Below are positions 12,901-22,600 of a DNA stretch of 64,000 nt, piece after piece. Origin of the DNA: Telmatactis stephensoni (Eukaryota; Cnidaria; Anthozoa; Actiniaria; Isophelliidae); the NCBI GenBank assembly GCA_029948255.1, contig JALIZF010001504.1, forward strand, positions 62,001-126,000, in the 5' to 3' direction. Numbering within the stretch: the stretch's first letter is position 1; each line of letters opens with the position of its first letter. The position numbers and the translations under genes were made by a program. Below the pieces are notes generated by a model, which worked only from the letters and a program-made list of their open reading frames with translations, was not told where the DNA came from and made no database searches.

Positions 12901-15900
12901 TTCGGGCTATAACACAAGTTAAAGATGCTAACAGTTCCAGTACTTAAATAGGAATTTTAGCAATGATATATATACATATACCCTTTGTCATGATGTCCCT
13001 TCCCCTTCCCCTCCTCTCCCCTCCCCTGCCCCTTTCCCTGGCTCTCCCACTACAGGCTAGTTATTATGCACAATATTATTAGAGCCAATTTTGTATGACT
13101 GGGAATACAGCAGCGTCCGGATCACTGCACGGTATGGTTACTGTAGGAATTTTGAATATTTTCATAGACATTATGGCACTGAAATGGTTATAATAAAGGG
13201 CGGTAAGTTTCTTACTCATACCAAAAACCTCTCTATCTGCGGCAATACTGCAAGGATACATCAGCATCTACGTATGCTTGGATAAGTTTAATGGTTCCTT
13301 TCTCTTCACATTGATAGACTGTCAACTAAAATCACAATCAGAAAGAATGTGATTAATATTTCTAGAAATAACTCTGCATATAGTAATCATGAAGCTCTTG
13401 CAAATTGGACATCTCATTACACTTGAAGAAAATACTGTGACTTCACTTGCTAAATTCCTGTCTTTTTGAAAAATCTATTTATAATGAAAAAGTTCTATGA
13501 TATTGAAGATTGCAGAAGTATTGCCAAAACATGTTCTTGTGTTGAACATTGAAAGCAATACAATGCCTGCATCATGTTGTGATTTGGAATTATTTTGTTT
13601 GAAAATTTTGAAACCATTCTCATTAATTTTTCATTATTTGTTCCAGGTTATAATTAAGGAATATAAAACGCATGCGCATGTCTCTGTTCTGTGATATAAA
13701 CACGATGGAAGATGTAGAGCAAGAGAAAAGCAAGCTTAGGAACACGAGGCATAGCCGAGTGTTTCTCTTGCTTTTCGAGTGCTCTACATCTTCCAGAGTG
13801 TTTATATCACAGAACAGAGACATAAGCGATTGTTTTATATTACTTTTATAAAATATTTTCGACGTTTTTTGAGCGAGCCATGTCTCTGTCCTCTGATATA
13901 AACATGGTAGCCAGCCAATCAGCACGCACATTATATCTCAAATATTTAAATCAACTGGTTTGAAAATTTTGTCAAACTGCAAATACTTTCAAACCACTGC
14001 ATATCCATACCCTATTGCTTCCGGTTGTTGCAAAAATATGTGAATCTGATTCTTCATCCTTGACAAAATAGTTGAACTGCACAGAAAATAGTGGTTGCTT
14101 GTGGTCTTCCTGAATACAACAAAATATAGTTTACCATGACTGCACAGTTATCCCTTCAGAGTACTGTATGATGCTATGTGTTTCTTAATCTCTACACTAC
14201 CTTTGGCATAGAGCCTTAACGGAGGCTGACTTTGAACGTGTGTCCACTATTGCCTAATTTTATGAACTTTATTTGAAGCTTATGAGAAGCATTTACATGT
14301 TTGCAGGAGTATTGTGCTCACCACCTTTAGAGTACTGTATGATGCTACAGTTTGTATGTGTTTCTTAATCTCTACACTACCTTTGGCATAGAGCCTTAAC
14401 GGAGGCTGACTTTGAACGTGTGTCCACTATTGCCTAATTTTATGAACTTTATTTGAAGCTTATGAGAAGCATTTACATGTTTGCAGGAGTATTGTGCTCA
14501 CCACCTTCATGATTTTTTTTTGCTTAAGCATACCATATACCTTAGCAGGTACATCTCAAAAAATCTCAATTACTTCTTTTAATTACCACTAGACCAATAT
14601 TTCCATCAACTATACAACATTTTAAATGTGGCTAAATGTAATTTAGGCAAAGTTAAAGTCAAGGCCGTTGGTCAGCAGTCTGCTGCTGCGGGGTAACTTC
14701 ACCCTTGTTACAGGGCCAGCCCATGTGCTTGCTGCTGCTGTGGATCGTGCGATCCCTTATTGCTTGAGTGCTACTGTTTTTGTCCCTCCCTCCTCTCCCT
14801 GGTGGTAAGTAGTGCAGGTAAGTATAAAATTCCATTGACTGCTGTCAGTGTGACAGGTGCTAGGTGGTGGACTGTGAATGGTTACCATGGTTACCTCCTT
14901 GCCACCGGGGACAGGCATCACTTGTGGTGGCATTAGAGCACCTAAGCCCAACCTCATCACTGCCGATGAGTTTAAGCTAAAAGAATCAAGATTACTATGA
15001 AGTTACTGGATGTTTCTTTAAGGTAAAAATAAAGGCACTTCAGCCAATTGTTTCAAAAACAACCATCTGTTTGACCCAAATTAATAGACCTTACATTACA
15101 TTCGACTGAATTAAATAAATAAATAACTGTTTATTTGAGTGTCCTAGTCTTATAGCGCTTGCGCACTAATTGGGGGACACTATACTCTCACACTCACTAC
15201 CTCTACCTTGAATATTTTGCAAATAATCACTTGGCTCACCAGTTCGTTTTTGATGGAGGGAGGAAAACCGGAGGACCCGGAGAAAAACCCTCGAAGCAAG
15301 GGAGAGAACAAACTAACAAACTCAACTCACATGAAGTGCCCTGTCCGGGAATCGAACCAGGGACCACAGTGGTGAGAGGCAAGCGGTCTAACCACTCGGC
15401 CACCCTTGCTCTGAATTGATCTTTATACCACATTAATCACGATACTTCAAACTGTCAAATGGTGTCAGCTTCTGAAAATTTTATCTGAAAAATTTTGAAA
15501 CCTTGTTTGTTTTATCATCACAAATATCTGTGCATGTATGCATCAGCTGATTTTGTGAGAACGTATTTCCTCACAGTTGAGCCACCCAAGAAACATTTTA
15601 TGGAAACATGTTTCTGGGAACATGTTTCCTTGTTTAGCCAACTGGCCTAACTCTCAACCGACTGAGTTGGCAGTTTACAGTCAACATTATCAAGCCCTGG
15701 ACATGAGTTGGTTTAATGGTTATCTTCATGATATTATGGAGATGATGGTGATGTTGATGATGATGATGATGAGCAATTGGTGTTGATGATGAAGTGCATG
15801 AAAAAGCTGCATTTTGTACATTTGTGTAACAATATTCACTTAAGCTTAATATGGAAGTGAATAAATTAAGTCTCAGATTTCCAAAAGAGTAATTGTACAC

Positions 15901-16294
15901 GATATTAGTCTGTGGCACGCGTTCTTTCATGATAGCTCTCTTCATTAAAATATGCTTGTCGACATTAACATTTCTTAGTCCTACAATACATCAAAACACA
16001 ACACGATTGCCCAACTTACACTACCTTGAGAAAATTCGCGCATCTGAAGGCGACGTTTTTCTTTCTCCTTCTTCGTTTTCCTCGTGGAACATTTCTTTTC
16101 AAAGTCGAAGAAGTTGTTGTTGAACTCGTGGAGTTTGAACTGCTGATAATCGAATCATTGTCACTATCTCCATCTTCTCCTTTCAGGTCTTTAGACTCTC
16201 TTTCTTCCTCTAAATCAGGATTAGTATTTTCTGAGGTCTTATTTCCTTCTTTCTTTTCTAAACATATTCTTTTTGTCTCCCTTTCGGCATCCAT
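2658..16294 (-). CDS. EED: Polycomb protein EED, complete 16-exon gene, 445 aa
   Basis: EED is the WD40 subunit of PRC2 that binds H3K27me3 and stimulates EZH methylation. Minus-strand exons, all with AG/GT borders and matching phases: 16294-16025, 14109-14011, 13325-13260, 12906-12806, 12437-12413, 11286-11205, 9751-9660, 9105-9016, 8659-8616, 4995-4890, 4477-4415, 4327-4290, 3853-3793, 3601-3528, 2977-2909, 2715-2658. They sum to 1338 bp, close to human EED (441 aa). The N-terminus is acidic, serine-rich and basic; the propeller then starts at EDHKQPLF. Landmarks include [19 protein letters not shown] and CDIWYMRFS, ending [13 protein letters not shown]. The four residues forming the human methyl-lysine cage (F97, Y148, W364, Y365) correspond to F98, Y151, W368 and Y369, all conserved. 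Exon 5 is only 25 bp, exon 12 only 38 bp. Intron 9 holds a 3.5-kb foldback element and intron 14 a splice-donor minisatellite. Exon 9 has the least conserved sequence and is the weakest border call. Confidence 0.95.
3008..3527 (-). repeat. 25-bp minisatellite, 21 copies, each carrying the EED exon-14 splice donor
   Basis: GGTCTACCAT recurs every 25 bp from 3016 to 3516 (21 copies, one with a substitution). On the minus strand each unit is GACCCTAGTAAGACAAG followed by GTATGGTA. The real exon 14 ends GACCCCAGTAAAGCAAG followed by GTATGG, so the array starts exactly at the exon-intron border and its unit is a copy of the exon end plus donor. Few units differ from the consensus, suggesting recent expansion or homogenisation. 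Confidence 0.95.
3890..3990 (+). repeat. tRNA-like SINE fragment
   Basis: TAGCTCAGTGGTTAGAGCA is a canonical tRNA A-box region. No matching B box or cloverleaf follows, so it is a tRNA-derived SINE remnant in EED intron 12, not a tRNA gene. Confidence 0.5.
4558..4790. repeat. GGGA/GGAA purine tract
   Basis: Low-complexity GGGAGGGAGG grading into (GGAA)n and AAAG runs in EED intron 10. ORFs across it are repeat artefacts. Confidence 0.8.
5048..8571. mobile_element. 3.5-kb composite foldback element in EED intron 9
   Basis: The outer ends are inverted copies of roughly 80 bp (ACAGGAGTCAGATTGTTTTT at the left, AAAAACAATCTGATTCCTGT at the right). Inside, 5180-6905 is a second palindrome: the left arm has about three degenerate repeats of a roughly 240-300 bp block with TCTCCGCCCGCTTTTCTCCGCC-like stretches, mirrored on the right arm. 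A GGGA-rich tract lies at 7180-7295 and a CACAGGAAGCC...GGCTTCCTGTGG pair at 8158-8383. No transposase ORF seen. It makes up most of the intron between exons 9 and 10. Confidence 0.8.
9545..9645. mobile_element. Partial copy of the GTGCCGT-type MITE
   Basis: Shares TCTATAAAATCATTC, ATAACTGTGCCATGACCGTG and TTTTCACAGTCATATGA with better copies at 22214-22360. It abuts the 3' end of EED exon 7 (ends 9660). Confidence 0.5.
9948..10561 (-). mobile_element. Internally deleted L1/Tx1-like non-LTR retrotransposon with poly(A) tail
   Basis: On the minus strand the element runs 10561 to 9950. A short endonuclease-like piece ([14 protein letters not shown], then SRGVAILIG, about 10545-10455) ends in a stop. 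It is followed by a C-terminal ORF piece (10445-10260) with [16 protein letters not shown] and HEGKWERLK, resembling the tail of L1/Tx1 reverse transcriptases. A 3' UTR with AATAAA and a pure A tail of about 41 nt (9950-9990) follows. CATTATTAATAATT occurs on both sides (9936-9949 and 10562-10575): a 14-bp target site duplication. The reverse transcriptase core is missing. Located in EED intron 6. Confidence 0.75.
10703..11031. mobile_element. MITE with TACCGTATTTACTCGAATAA ends
   Basis: Terminal inverted repeats of about 25 bp: TACCGTATTTACTCGAATAA at the left and TTATTCGAGTAAATATGGTA at the right, each continuing into GCGCC/GGCGC. Several internal GGGGGAGGCGCTTATT subrepeats. No ORF. EED intron 6. 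Confidence 0.85.
11424..11774. mobile_element. MITE with AAAGGCCCACTTGGATGAAA ends
   Basis: The left end GGCCCACTTGGATGAAAATC is mirrored at the right by GATTTTCATCCAAGTGGGTC, with inverted identity continuing through CAATGAAAATTGG. Lies in EED intron 5, just 5' (minus sense 3') of exon 6. Confidence 0.8.
11775..11915 (-). repeat. Diverged tRNA-derived SINE (family 1)
   Basis: On the minus strand it reads TTAGTACACGGCCTTCC, then GAGGTCCTGAGTTCAATCC, i.e. degenerate A and B boxes, followed by a tail with AGCTTTAA repeats. Matches the copies at 40746-41015 and 60605-60857. Confidence 0.65.
12480..12790 (-). repeat. Two decayed copies of the 3' half of EED exon 4 with its donor
   Basis: Minus-strand segments near 12640-12745 and 12500-12580 repeat the exon-4 end (GCTGTTGCTGGTAACAAAGG, then ATCATTAGGTTTATTAGGTA). 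One copy keeps a GTATGT donor, but a TGA is in frame upstream of it, and the copies are diverged. Plus-strand ORFs here are shadows. Confidence 0.8.
13085..13200. mobile_element. Degenerate GTGCCGT-family MITE
   Basis: Matches the family in TTTGTATGACTGGGAATAC and TTTTCATAGACATTATGGCA. It sits just past EED exon 3 (minus sense). Confidence 0.4.
13655..13945. repeat. Interspersed hairpin repeat, copy 1 (EED intron 1/2 region)
   Basis: Shares about 270 bp with 20540-20815, including TCTCTGTTCTGTGATATAAA, its inverted partner TTTATATCACAGAACAGAGA, and CATGGTAGCCAGCCAATCAG. The inner hairpin GAAGATGTAGAGCAAGAGAA pairs with TTCTCTTGCTTTTCGAGTGC. MITE-like, lying between EED exons 2 and 3. Confidence 0.85.
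14157..14510. repeat. Near-perfect direct tandem duplication, about 175 bp
   Basis: AGAGTACTGTATGATGCTA starts both copies (14158 and 14329). Both share ACTACCTTTGGCATAGAGCC and GAGTATTGTGCTCACCACCT. The second copy has a 9-10 bp insertion near its start. EED intron 1. Confidence 0.9.
15118..15415 (-). repeat. tRNA-derived SINE (family 2), full copy
   Basis: The minus-strand head reads AAGGGTGGCCGAGTGGTTAG (A box) and GGTTCGATTCCCGG (B box), like a class II (Leu/Ser-type) tRNA. A body with GGGTTTTTCTCCGGGTCCTC follows, with a 3' end TCAAATAAACAGTT. A second full copy lies at 32806-33120. A complete tRNA is ruled out by the mismatched acceptor and long tail. Confidence 0.85.
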
Positions 16295-16623
16295 TTTTAG
16301 TTTTTATGAAAACACGCGCCAAATCAGCGGTTTGTATCGCAGGCTCGCAAAATTTACCACAGCATGCCCAACAATATATACATATTTGAAAAAAAGTAAA
16401 TAGAAAGTAAATAGAATTTGGGATATAGAACTAACTAATGAAAACCTTGTTAGAACAAAATATCGAACCAAACATTTTCATTTCTCCTGGATTTTTATAT
16501 TTTTTCGATTCGAAATATTATCCACGTGATCATACACAGGAAGCCCGAATTGCGTGTCATATGACAATCTCGTGTTTTGTGAGTTGTTGTGAAAGATCTT
16601 TCTTTCGGTTTCCGTTCTTCGTC
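16295..16623. promoter_or_regulatory. Shared bidirectional promoter region of EED and ASAH1
   Basis: The start codons of EED (16294, minus) and ASAH1 (16624, plus) are 329 bp apart. The interval has no repeat element. It holds an E-box CACGTG at 16523-16528, 96 bp before the ASAH1 start, and an ETS-like ACAGGAAG at about 16536. No clear TATA box for either gene. That both promoters lie here is inference from the head-to-head layout. Confidence 0.6.
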
Positions 16624-19600
16624 ATGAAGAAATCGTGTCTGTTATTCTGCTTCGTCATTTTCTTCTCTTGCTCCTACTCTTCGAGCTTCAAGCTCAGAAA
16701 GGTGAGGTTTGTCCTAGATCTCTTGATTTCTTGATCATGACTTGGCCTAGTTTTAAAACATTTAAGCTTAATGATAAACTGAAAATTTGATCCATGCCCA
16801 TACATGTCCTTAAGAATAAAAGAACGTTCTTTTGCAATGGAACATTAAGTGGAAGATCTTTTAGCACTCATTTTTTACCATAAATTACGAGATTATATGT
16901 AGACGATTCAGCAGCTGTAAACACAATAGTGCTATGCATGAAGTGTGGCGCGTTCAAGCACGCACTTTCCAATCTGTTTGACTTGCAACTCCTAGGCTTT
17001 TTGGTCTAGAGATCAATTACAGTATAACAACAACAACAGCAAAACCTTTTTATTTGGCACTGTATACTTAAAGTGCATAAGTCAGATATCCAAATAAATT
17101 AAACTGTTCTAAGGTTTTAAATTTCTAGTTTCCTTTCTCATATCAGCATGCATTTATAAACATGTGCTGACACTGTATAATAAGGGACTGGACATTATTT
17201 ACAGGGAGGGGGGGTCTGGTGCAAATAGAGGGGGGACGACAGATTTTTATGCTCGCTCTGTAAGAATATGTTATGCACATGTATGTTTGTAGAAAGGGGG
17301 AGGGGCCATCAAAAATTGAGCAGTTACCTTTTTGTATCTACTGCAGAATGCAGTAGATACTATGTCATCGTGTTGAAAATGGATATACTTCATGCTTCAC
17401 TCAAATTATGAGATCATGGTATATTGGTATTCACCCGGAACATGTATGAGTTCTGACACGAAGTTCTATGCTTGTTAACAATAGAAAGTGTTAACAATAG
17501 AAAAGTCGGAATATTTTCGGAAAATACACGGGAACAAACAAGTAAAGGTGAAATGACATACGAATATCGACCGAATGTCTTTCGGAATTACGGACAGGTA
17601 ACTGACAAGCACGAAGTTCCATGTGACTGACGACTGTTGACAAGTTTGACAGGAATTCAAGTCAAAAATCTTAACTTGGTAAGTGATGTTTTTAACAATG
17701 TTTTTATGCCCATTGATAAGGCTCAGCTTTAATAGAATGTGTCAGGTTTATTCTTATGGAGAATTTTTAAATTAGATTGTTTTTGAGCCGGCCGGTAAGT
17801 AATACAATATTGAAGTGTTCGTCTCGATCTCGGCGTTTGAGCCTTTTGCAAATGATCTATCTTAATAGCAACAGTAAACAAGTTTACAACGATTGCGTGT
17901 AAACTATCATCAAATAACTCACTTCATTATATAATATTTCAGCTCCTATTAAGGAAATGTAATGGCCTTCAGTATGTACGAAGAGCTCAAACGTGGATCT
18001 TGATTGCAAGGCCAAACAAACACTAGCAAATCCTTTTATAAAACCTATGGCACTGTCTATGAAAGCTGTCTCTATTGATGGACGTAAAAACATTGTTAAA
18101 AATATCACTTACCAAGTATTTTCCGAACGTAGTTTAATTTCCGAAAGACATCAGTCGAGGTAATAACAAACTGCCCTGTCCAACTCTATAAAATTATTCA
18201 TCATTCTTCGTGTTTTCTTTTCAATGCATTTCACATTGTCAAAAATATTTCTATAACACTTCTGCAGTAGATACATGCACCTTTCAGGTGCCTTTTATTT
18301 TATTTGTATCAGCCATCCCCCTCCCTACATGTAAATGAAGGTTCATCCATTCATTCATTCATTCATTCATTCATTCATTCATTCATTCATTCATTCATTC
18401 ATTCATTCATTCATTCATTCATCCATTTATTCAGACATGCATTCATTCATTCGTTCATTCATTCATTTGTTGCTGCATCAGTGTTTCATGTTAGATAATT
18501 TTCTGCTCAATTGTGTAGGTTGGAGATCAATCATGTGATGATGGAGCATTTCCACCCAAAGAGTAAGATTTTATAAAAATGTTGTACGTGTTGAGCTTTT
18601 ACCCTTTTTCCAAATTTCCCTTTTTTCTAATTTTTTAGAAAAAATGTGGTCCTCATAGTTGTGACACCTTTTTGAAATGCTTATTTTCTACATTTTCAAC
18701 ACAGCCCACAAGTTTCTACTGAAGTGATCAACTTAGACATCAACCCCAGCGATAGATACAATGATCTGGTTGCCAAGAAAAACAAAGAAGTAAGTATACA
18801 TATTATATCATCAGGAATCAGTGGAGACAAATAAGTTTGTCCAATAAGGAAGTCAGATCCTTTGCACTCTTAGGTGGCTGACAAATCTAATGGAAGAAGT
18901 GCAAGGCCTTCTGCAGCTCATGTAACGGGTATAATCATTGGCTGGTGGCTCAGATCGGCCTTTTCACACTCCTTTTGCAGCATCCATTTTTGCTTTACCA
19001 GTTAGCATATGCTTTCATGTATGGTCTTTGTCCATCCAAATCTGTTGCAGGCAAGATCTTTGCAGGCACGATCTTTGCATTTGAATACACAGATATATCT
19101 GTTACCTAGAAGAAGGGATGATATTGGGAAAGGAACTATATCTTCTGCTTACATCAACATCATCATTACCATCAACATCATATAATCTTTATTACAATAT
19201 TTGTCATTTATGATTTTCACAGTTACATGATCTTCTCAACTACATCAAGAATTTCACCAGTTTTATCTTAAATGGCAAGCTTTTTGGATATATTGATAAA
19301 GACTTGGTAGGTATACTAGGCAGCAAGGGATAGGAGGTTAAGGGGGTGTCAAATGTTCAAGGTGAGACTTTGTGAGACCTGAGATAGTTGAGATGTTTTT
19401 TTTTTTTTTTTTTGCAATCCTGATTTTTCACCAATTTTTCCTTTGTTTTCAAAATTCGACACTCAGATCAGATGATTTTTTGCAAAAAAAAACAAAAAAC
19501 AACAACAACAACAACAAAAAAGAGACTTCATCTGACCTGCAAAATGTGACCAAAAGTTTGTGGACTCTGACTTTTTGATGGGGCCATTTTACAGCCCTAC

Positions 19601-22600
19601 ATTAGAAATGTTCTTTTTCAAGTCATTTGAAAGTAGAGTGATTTAGCATCCACTTTAAAGTTATAAACTGTATTAATTGTCTTTCTTTTTAAGGCATTCT
19701 TGGTCTATACCCTACCTTCACCATATAAGGAAGAAATCCTTGGTCTCAGCAAAGCTTCAGGATTAGCTGTTGGTAAAATATTTCATTTGTCTTTAAAATT
19801 CTTTGTATGGACTGAATGACTATTGTTTAATAGTCAGTTTTTTACTTATTCATAGACTAGGTAATCAGTCAGAGTATTCACACAGTCATGGGAAATTAGT
19901 CATGAAAAGTCCAGGCCTGGAAAAGTCATGAAATATAGGAAAAAATACCAAGGTCATGGAAACATCAATTACTAGCCAATTAGATAAAGTAAACTTAGAC
20001 ATAGTTCCATTTCCATTTCATGTGCACCCATCTAGCAACACCCCTGGTTTACAGCCCTGGATCTATATGTTATCTTCTATGAAAATGTCATTGGCTAATA
20101 CAAATAGAGCTATTGAGTAGTTTTTTTATGAATATGAAACATATCAGTCTCTGAAAACAGTACTGTGACGAAGTTGGTGTTAGGTTGTGAATTAAAAACA
20201 TTCACAGTTCCTCTCTTGTCCATGCTGTGGCATGATCTATTTTCATTTCTTTCAATAAATTGAAAGTATCATTTGAAATTGTCATTTTTTGTGTCATAGG
20301 TGAGGTTCTTTTGTACAACATTTTCTATGAAGTGTTTACAGTATGTACATCAATAGTTGCTGAGGACAAAAAGGGTAAGACTTGCATACCAATTCAGTTC
20401 GGTTTTTCTAATTTCATTGCATTGCATTCCATTTCTCATTTTGTATGATTCCTAGGTAAATTGTATCATGCAAGAAATCTAGATTTTGGACTATTTCTTG
20501 GGTATGTAGTGTACATTAAAAGTTTTTAATTTAGTATGTATTTAAGGAATATAATATGTGCGCATGTCTCTGTATTGTGATATAAACACAATGGAAGATG
20601 TAGAGCAAGAGAAAAGCAAGCTTAGGAACACGAGCTGTAGCCATCTCTACATCTTCCAGAGTGTTTATATCACAGTACAGAGACATAAGCGATCATTTTA
20701 TATTGCTTTTATAAAATATTTTTGACGTTTTTTTGAGCAAGCCATGTCCCTGTCCTCTGATATAAACATGGTAGCCAGCCAATCAGCGTGCACGTTATAT
20801 CTCAAATATTTTGTAAAAGTTTATCAATTGTTTCTAAACAGTATCTAAATAATGACTTTTAGATGGGATAACAAGACAGACACTTGGGGATTGAGTGAAG
20901 TTCTTCGCCCTCTTATTGTCAACTTGGATTACAGAGTAAGTGTAGCATTCATGTTGCATGCAATTGATCCTCTTCAATTCAATTAAAATATCGCTTTATT
21001 TTTTTCAACCAGCAAGGAGGAAAGACAGTTTACAAGACTGTAAGCTTTGCTGGTTATGTTGGAGTGATAACAGGAATGAAACCAGTAAGTTGTCATTGTC
21101 TACAAACCAGGGTAATAACTCTTTATTTATTGAGGATATGACAAGTAAAACTATGCTTTTTTCCAACTTGGTCCTCATGAAGATTGCTCTTAAAATTTGG
21201 TGCTCTATTTTCCATCATCTCATGCATGATGGGATCGCAGCACAGGAGTACAGAGCGTCCCTCCCACCCAACTGCATGTAGGTAAGGAGAAGGGTACCCT
21301 GCTGACTAAATATTCCCTAATACAGGCAATTATACACACCCTGCTTCCTTCCAGAGGTGTTTGTGTGTGTACAGCAGTGGCATCAACAGTTCAAATTCTG
21401 ACTGATGACATTTTGACTTCAAGTGCTTGTCTTGTTGGTACATGTATCTGTTAGGATGTCATGTACCTCACCTGTTAATAAAATGTATGTTACTTTCTGT
21501 TTTTTATCATTGTATAGGGTCTATTCTCTCTGACTTTGAATGAAAGATTTAATATCAATGGTGGATATATTGGTAAGCTCTTTAGTGAATGAACACCAAG
21601 GGTAGACAATGATATAAATTAAGCTCCCTCAAAGTTCACACCAGTCTGTATTAGGAAGATGCCCTGTTTGGCCCCCCAAATTTGCACTGTACATATTTAA
21701 ATAAATAAATAATCTTTTCACAGCAGCATATCCACATAGTGGTTCTTCATCTGCTGGCACTCACACTCACTACCCCTACATGAAATATTTTATGTACAAT
21801 GGTGAACTCACATGTTGATTTTCCTCTGATCTACAGTAAACTCTCTAAGGTGAACATCTCTTCCATGAAGGAAGGTAATATATTATAATGGAGGTGTCCA
21901 CCTTAGAAGGAGTTTGCTGTAGAACGTCAGATAGACAAGTAGCCTGTTCATAGGTGAATAGATGAGCAGAAAAATAAGCCGTCTACCCAGTCTGCAGTAA
22001 GAATGTGAAATAAATATCTCAGTTGATACTTGGAGAATGAAAAAAAGTTCATGGTCTTTTTCATTCTTCTTAGAGCGTTGTGATTATTTAACTTTTCAGG
22101 GATTATTGAGTGGATTTTTGGTAAACGAAGTGCAAAGTGGTCAAGCTTTCTGACAAGAGATGTTTTAGAGAATGCAAATAGGTATGGAATGTTTGCACGC
22201 CAGACTATTTGATAGAACAGTTTTCGTATAAGTATGGAACAGATCGCCCTGTGCCGTGTCCGTGTCAGTGCCGTGATGTCCATAAAGACATTGGAAATTC
22301 CTGCCTTAACTGTGCCATGTCATGACCGTGCCGTTTTCACAGTCATACAAAAACTGTTCTAATGACATTACAGTACATAATATTAAGCAATAGAGCAGAT
22401 TTCGTATCAGTGTGAAATGGACTGCACCGTGCAATGACTGTGTCAGCACCATGATGTCTATAAAAACATTCATTATTCCTCCCGTGACCATGCCATGCTG
22501 TTACTGATGCTATTTCACATTCATATGAAATACTTTCTTTTATAACATGCTTTCATGAATCCAATGTGGCAAGGCTCATATGCAGTTAGTGATATTGGTT

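Noticed and set aside
15118..15415. Functional tRNA-Leu/Ser gene
   Set aside because: A and B boxes are present, but the arms do not pair fully and a SINE body follows; a second copy shares the body.
16026..16403. Plus-strand 125-aa ORF
   Set aside because: Shadow of EED exon 1, which lies on the minus strand and has clear homology.
18304..18538. Ser-Phe-Ile-His repeat ORFs
   Set aside because: (ATTC)n microsatellite in ASAH1 intron 1.
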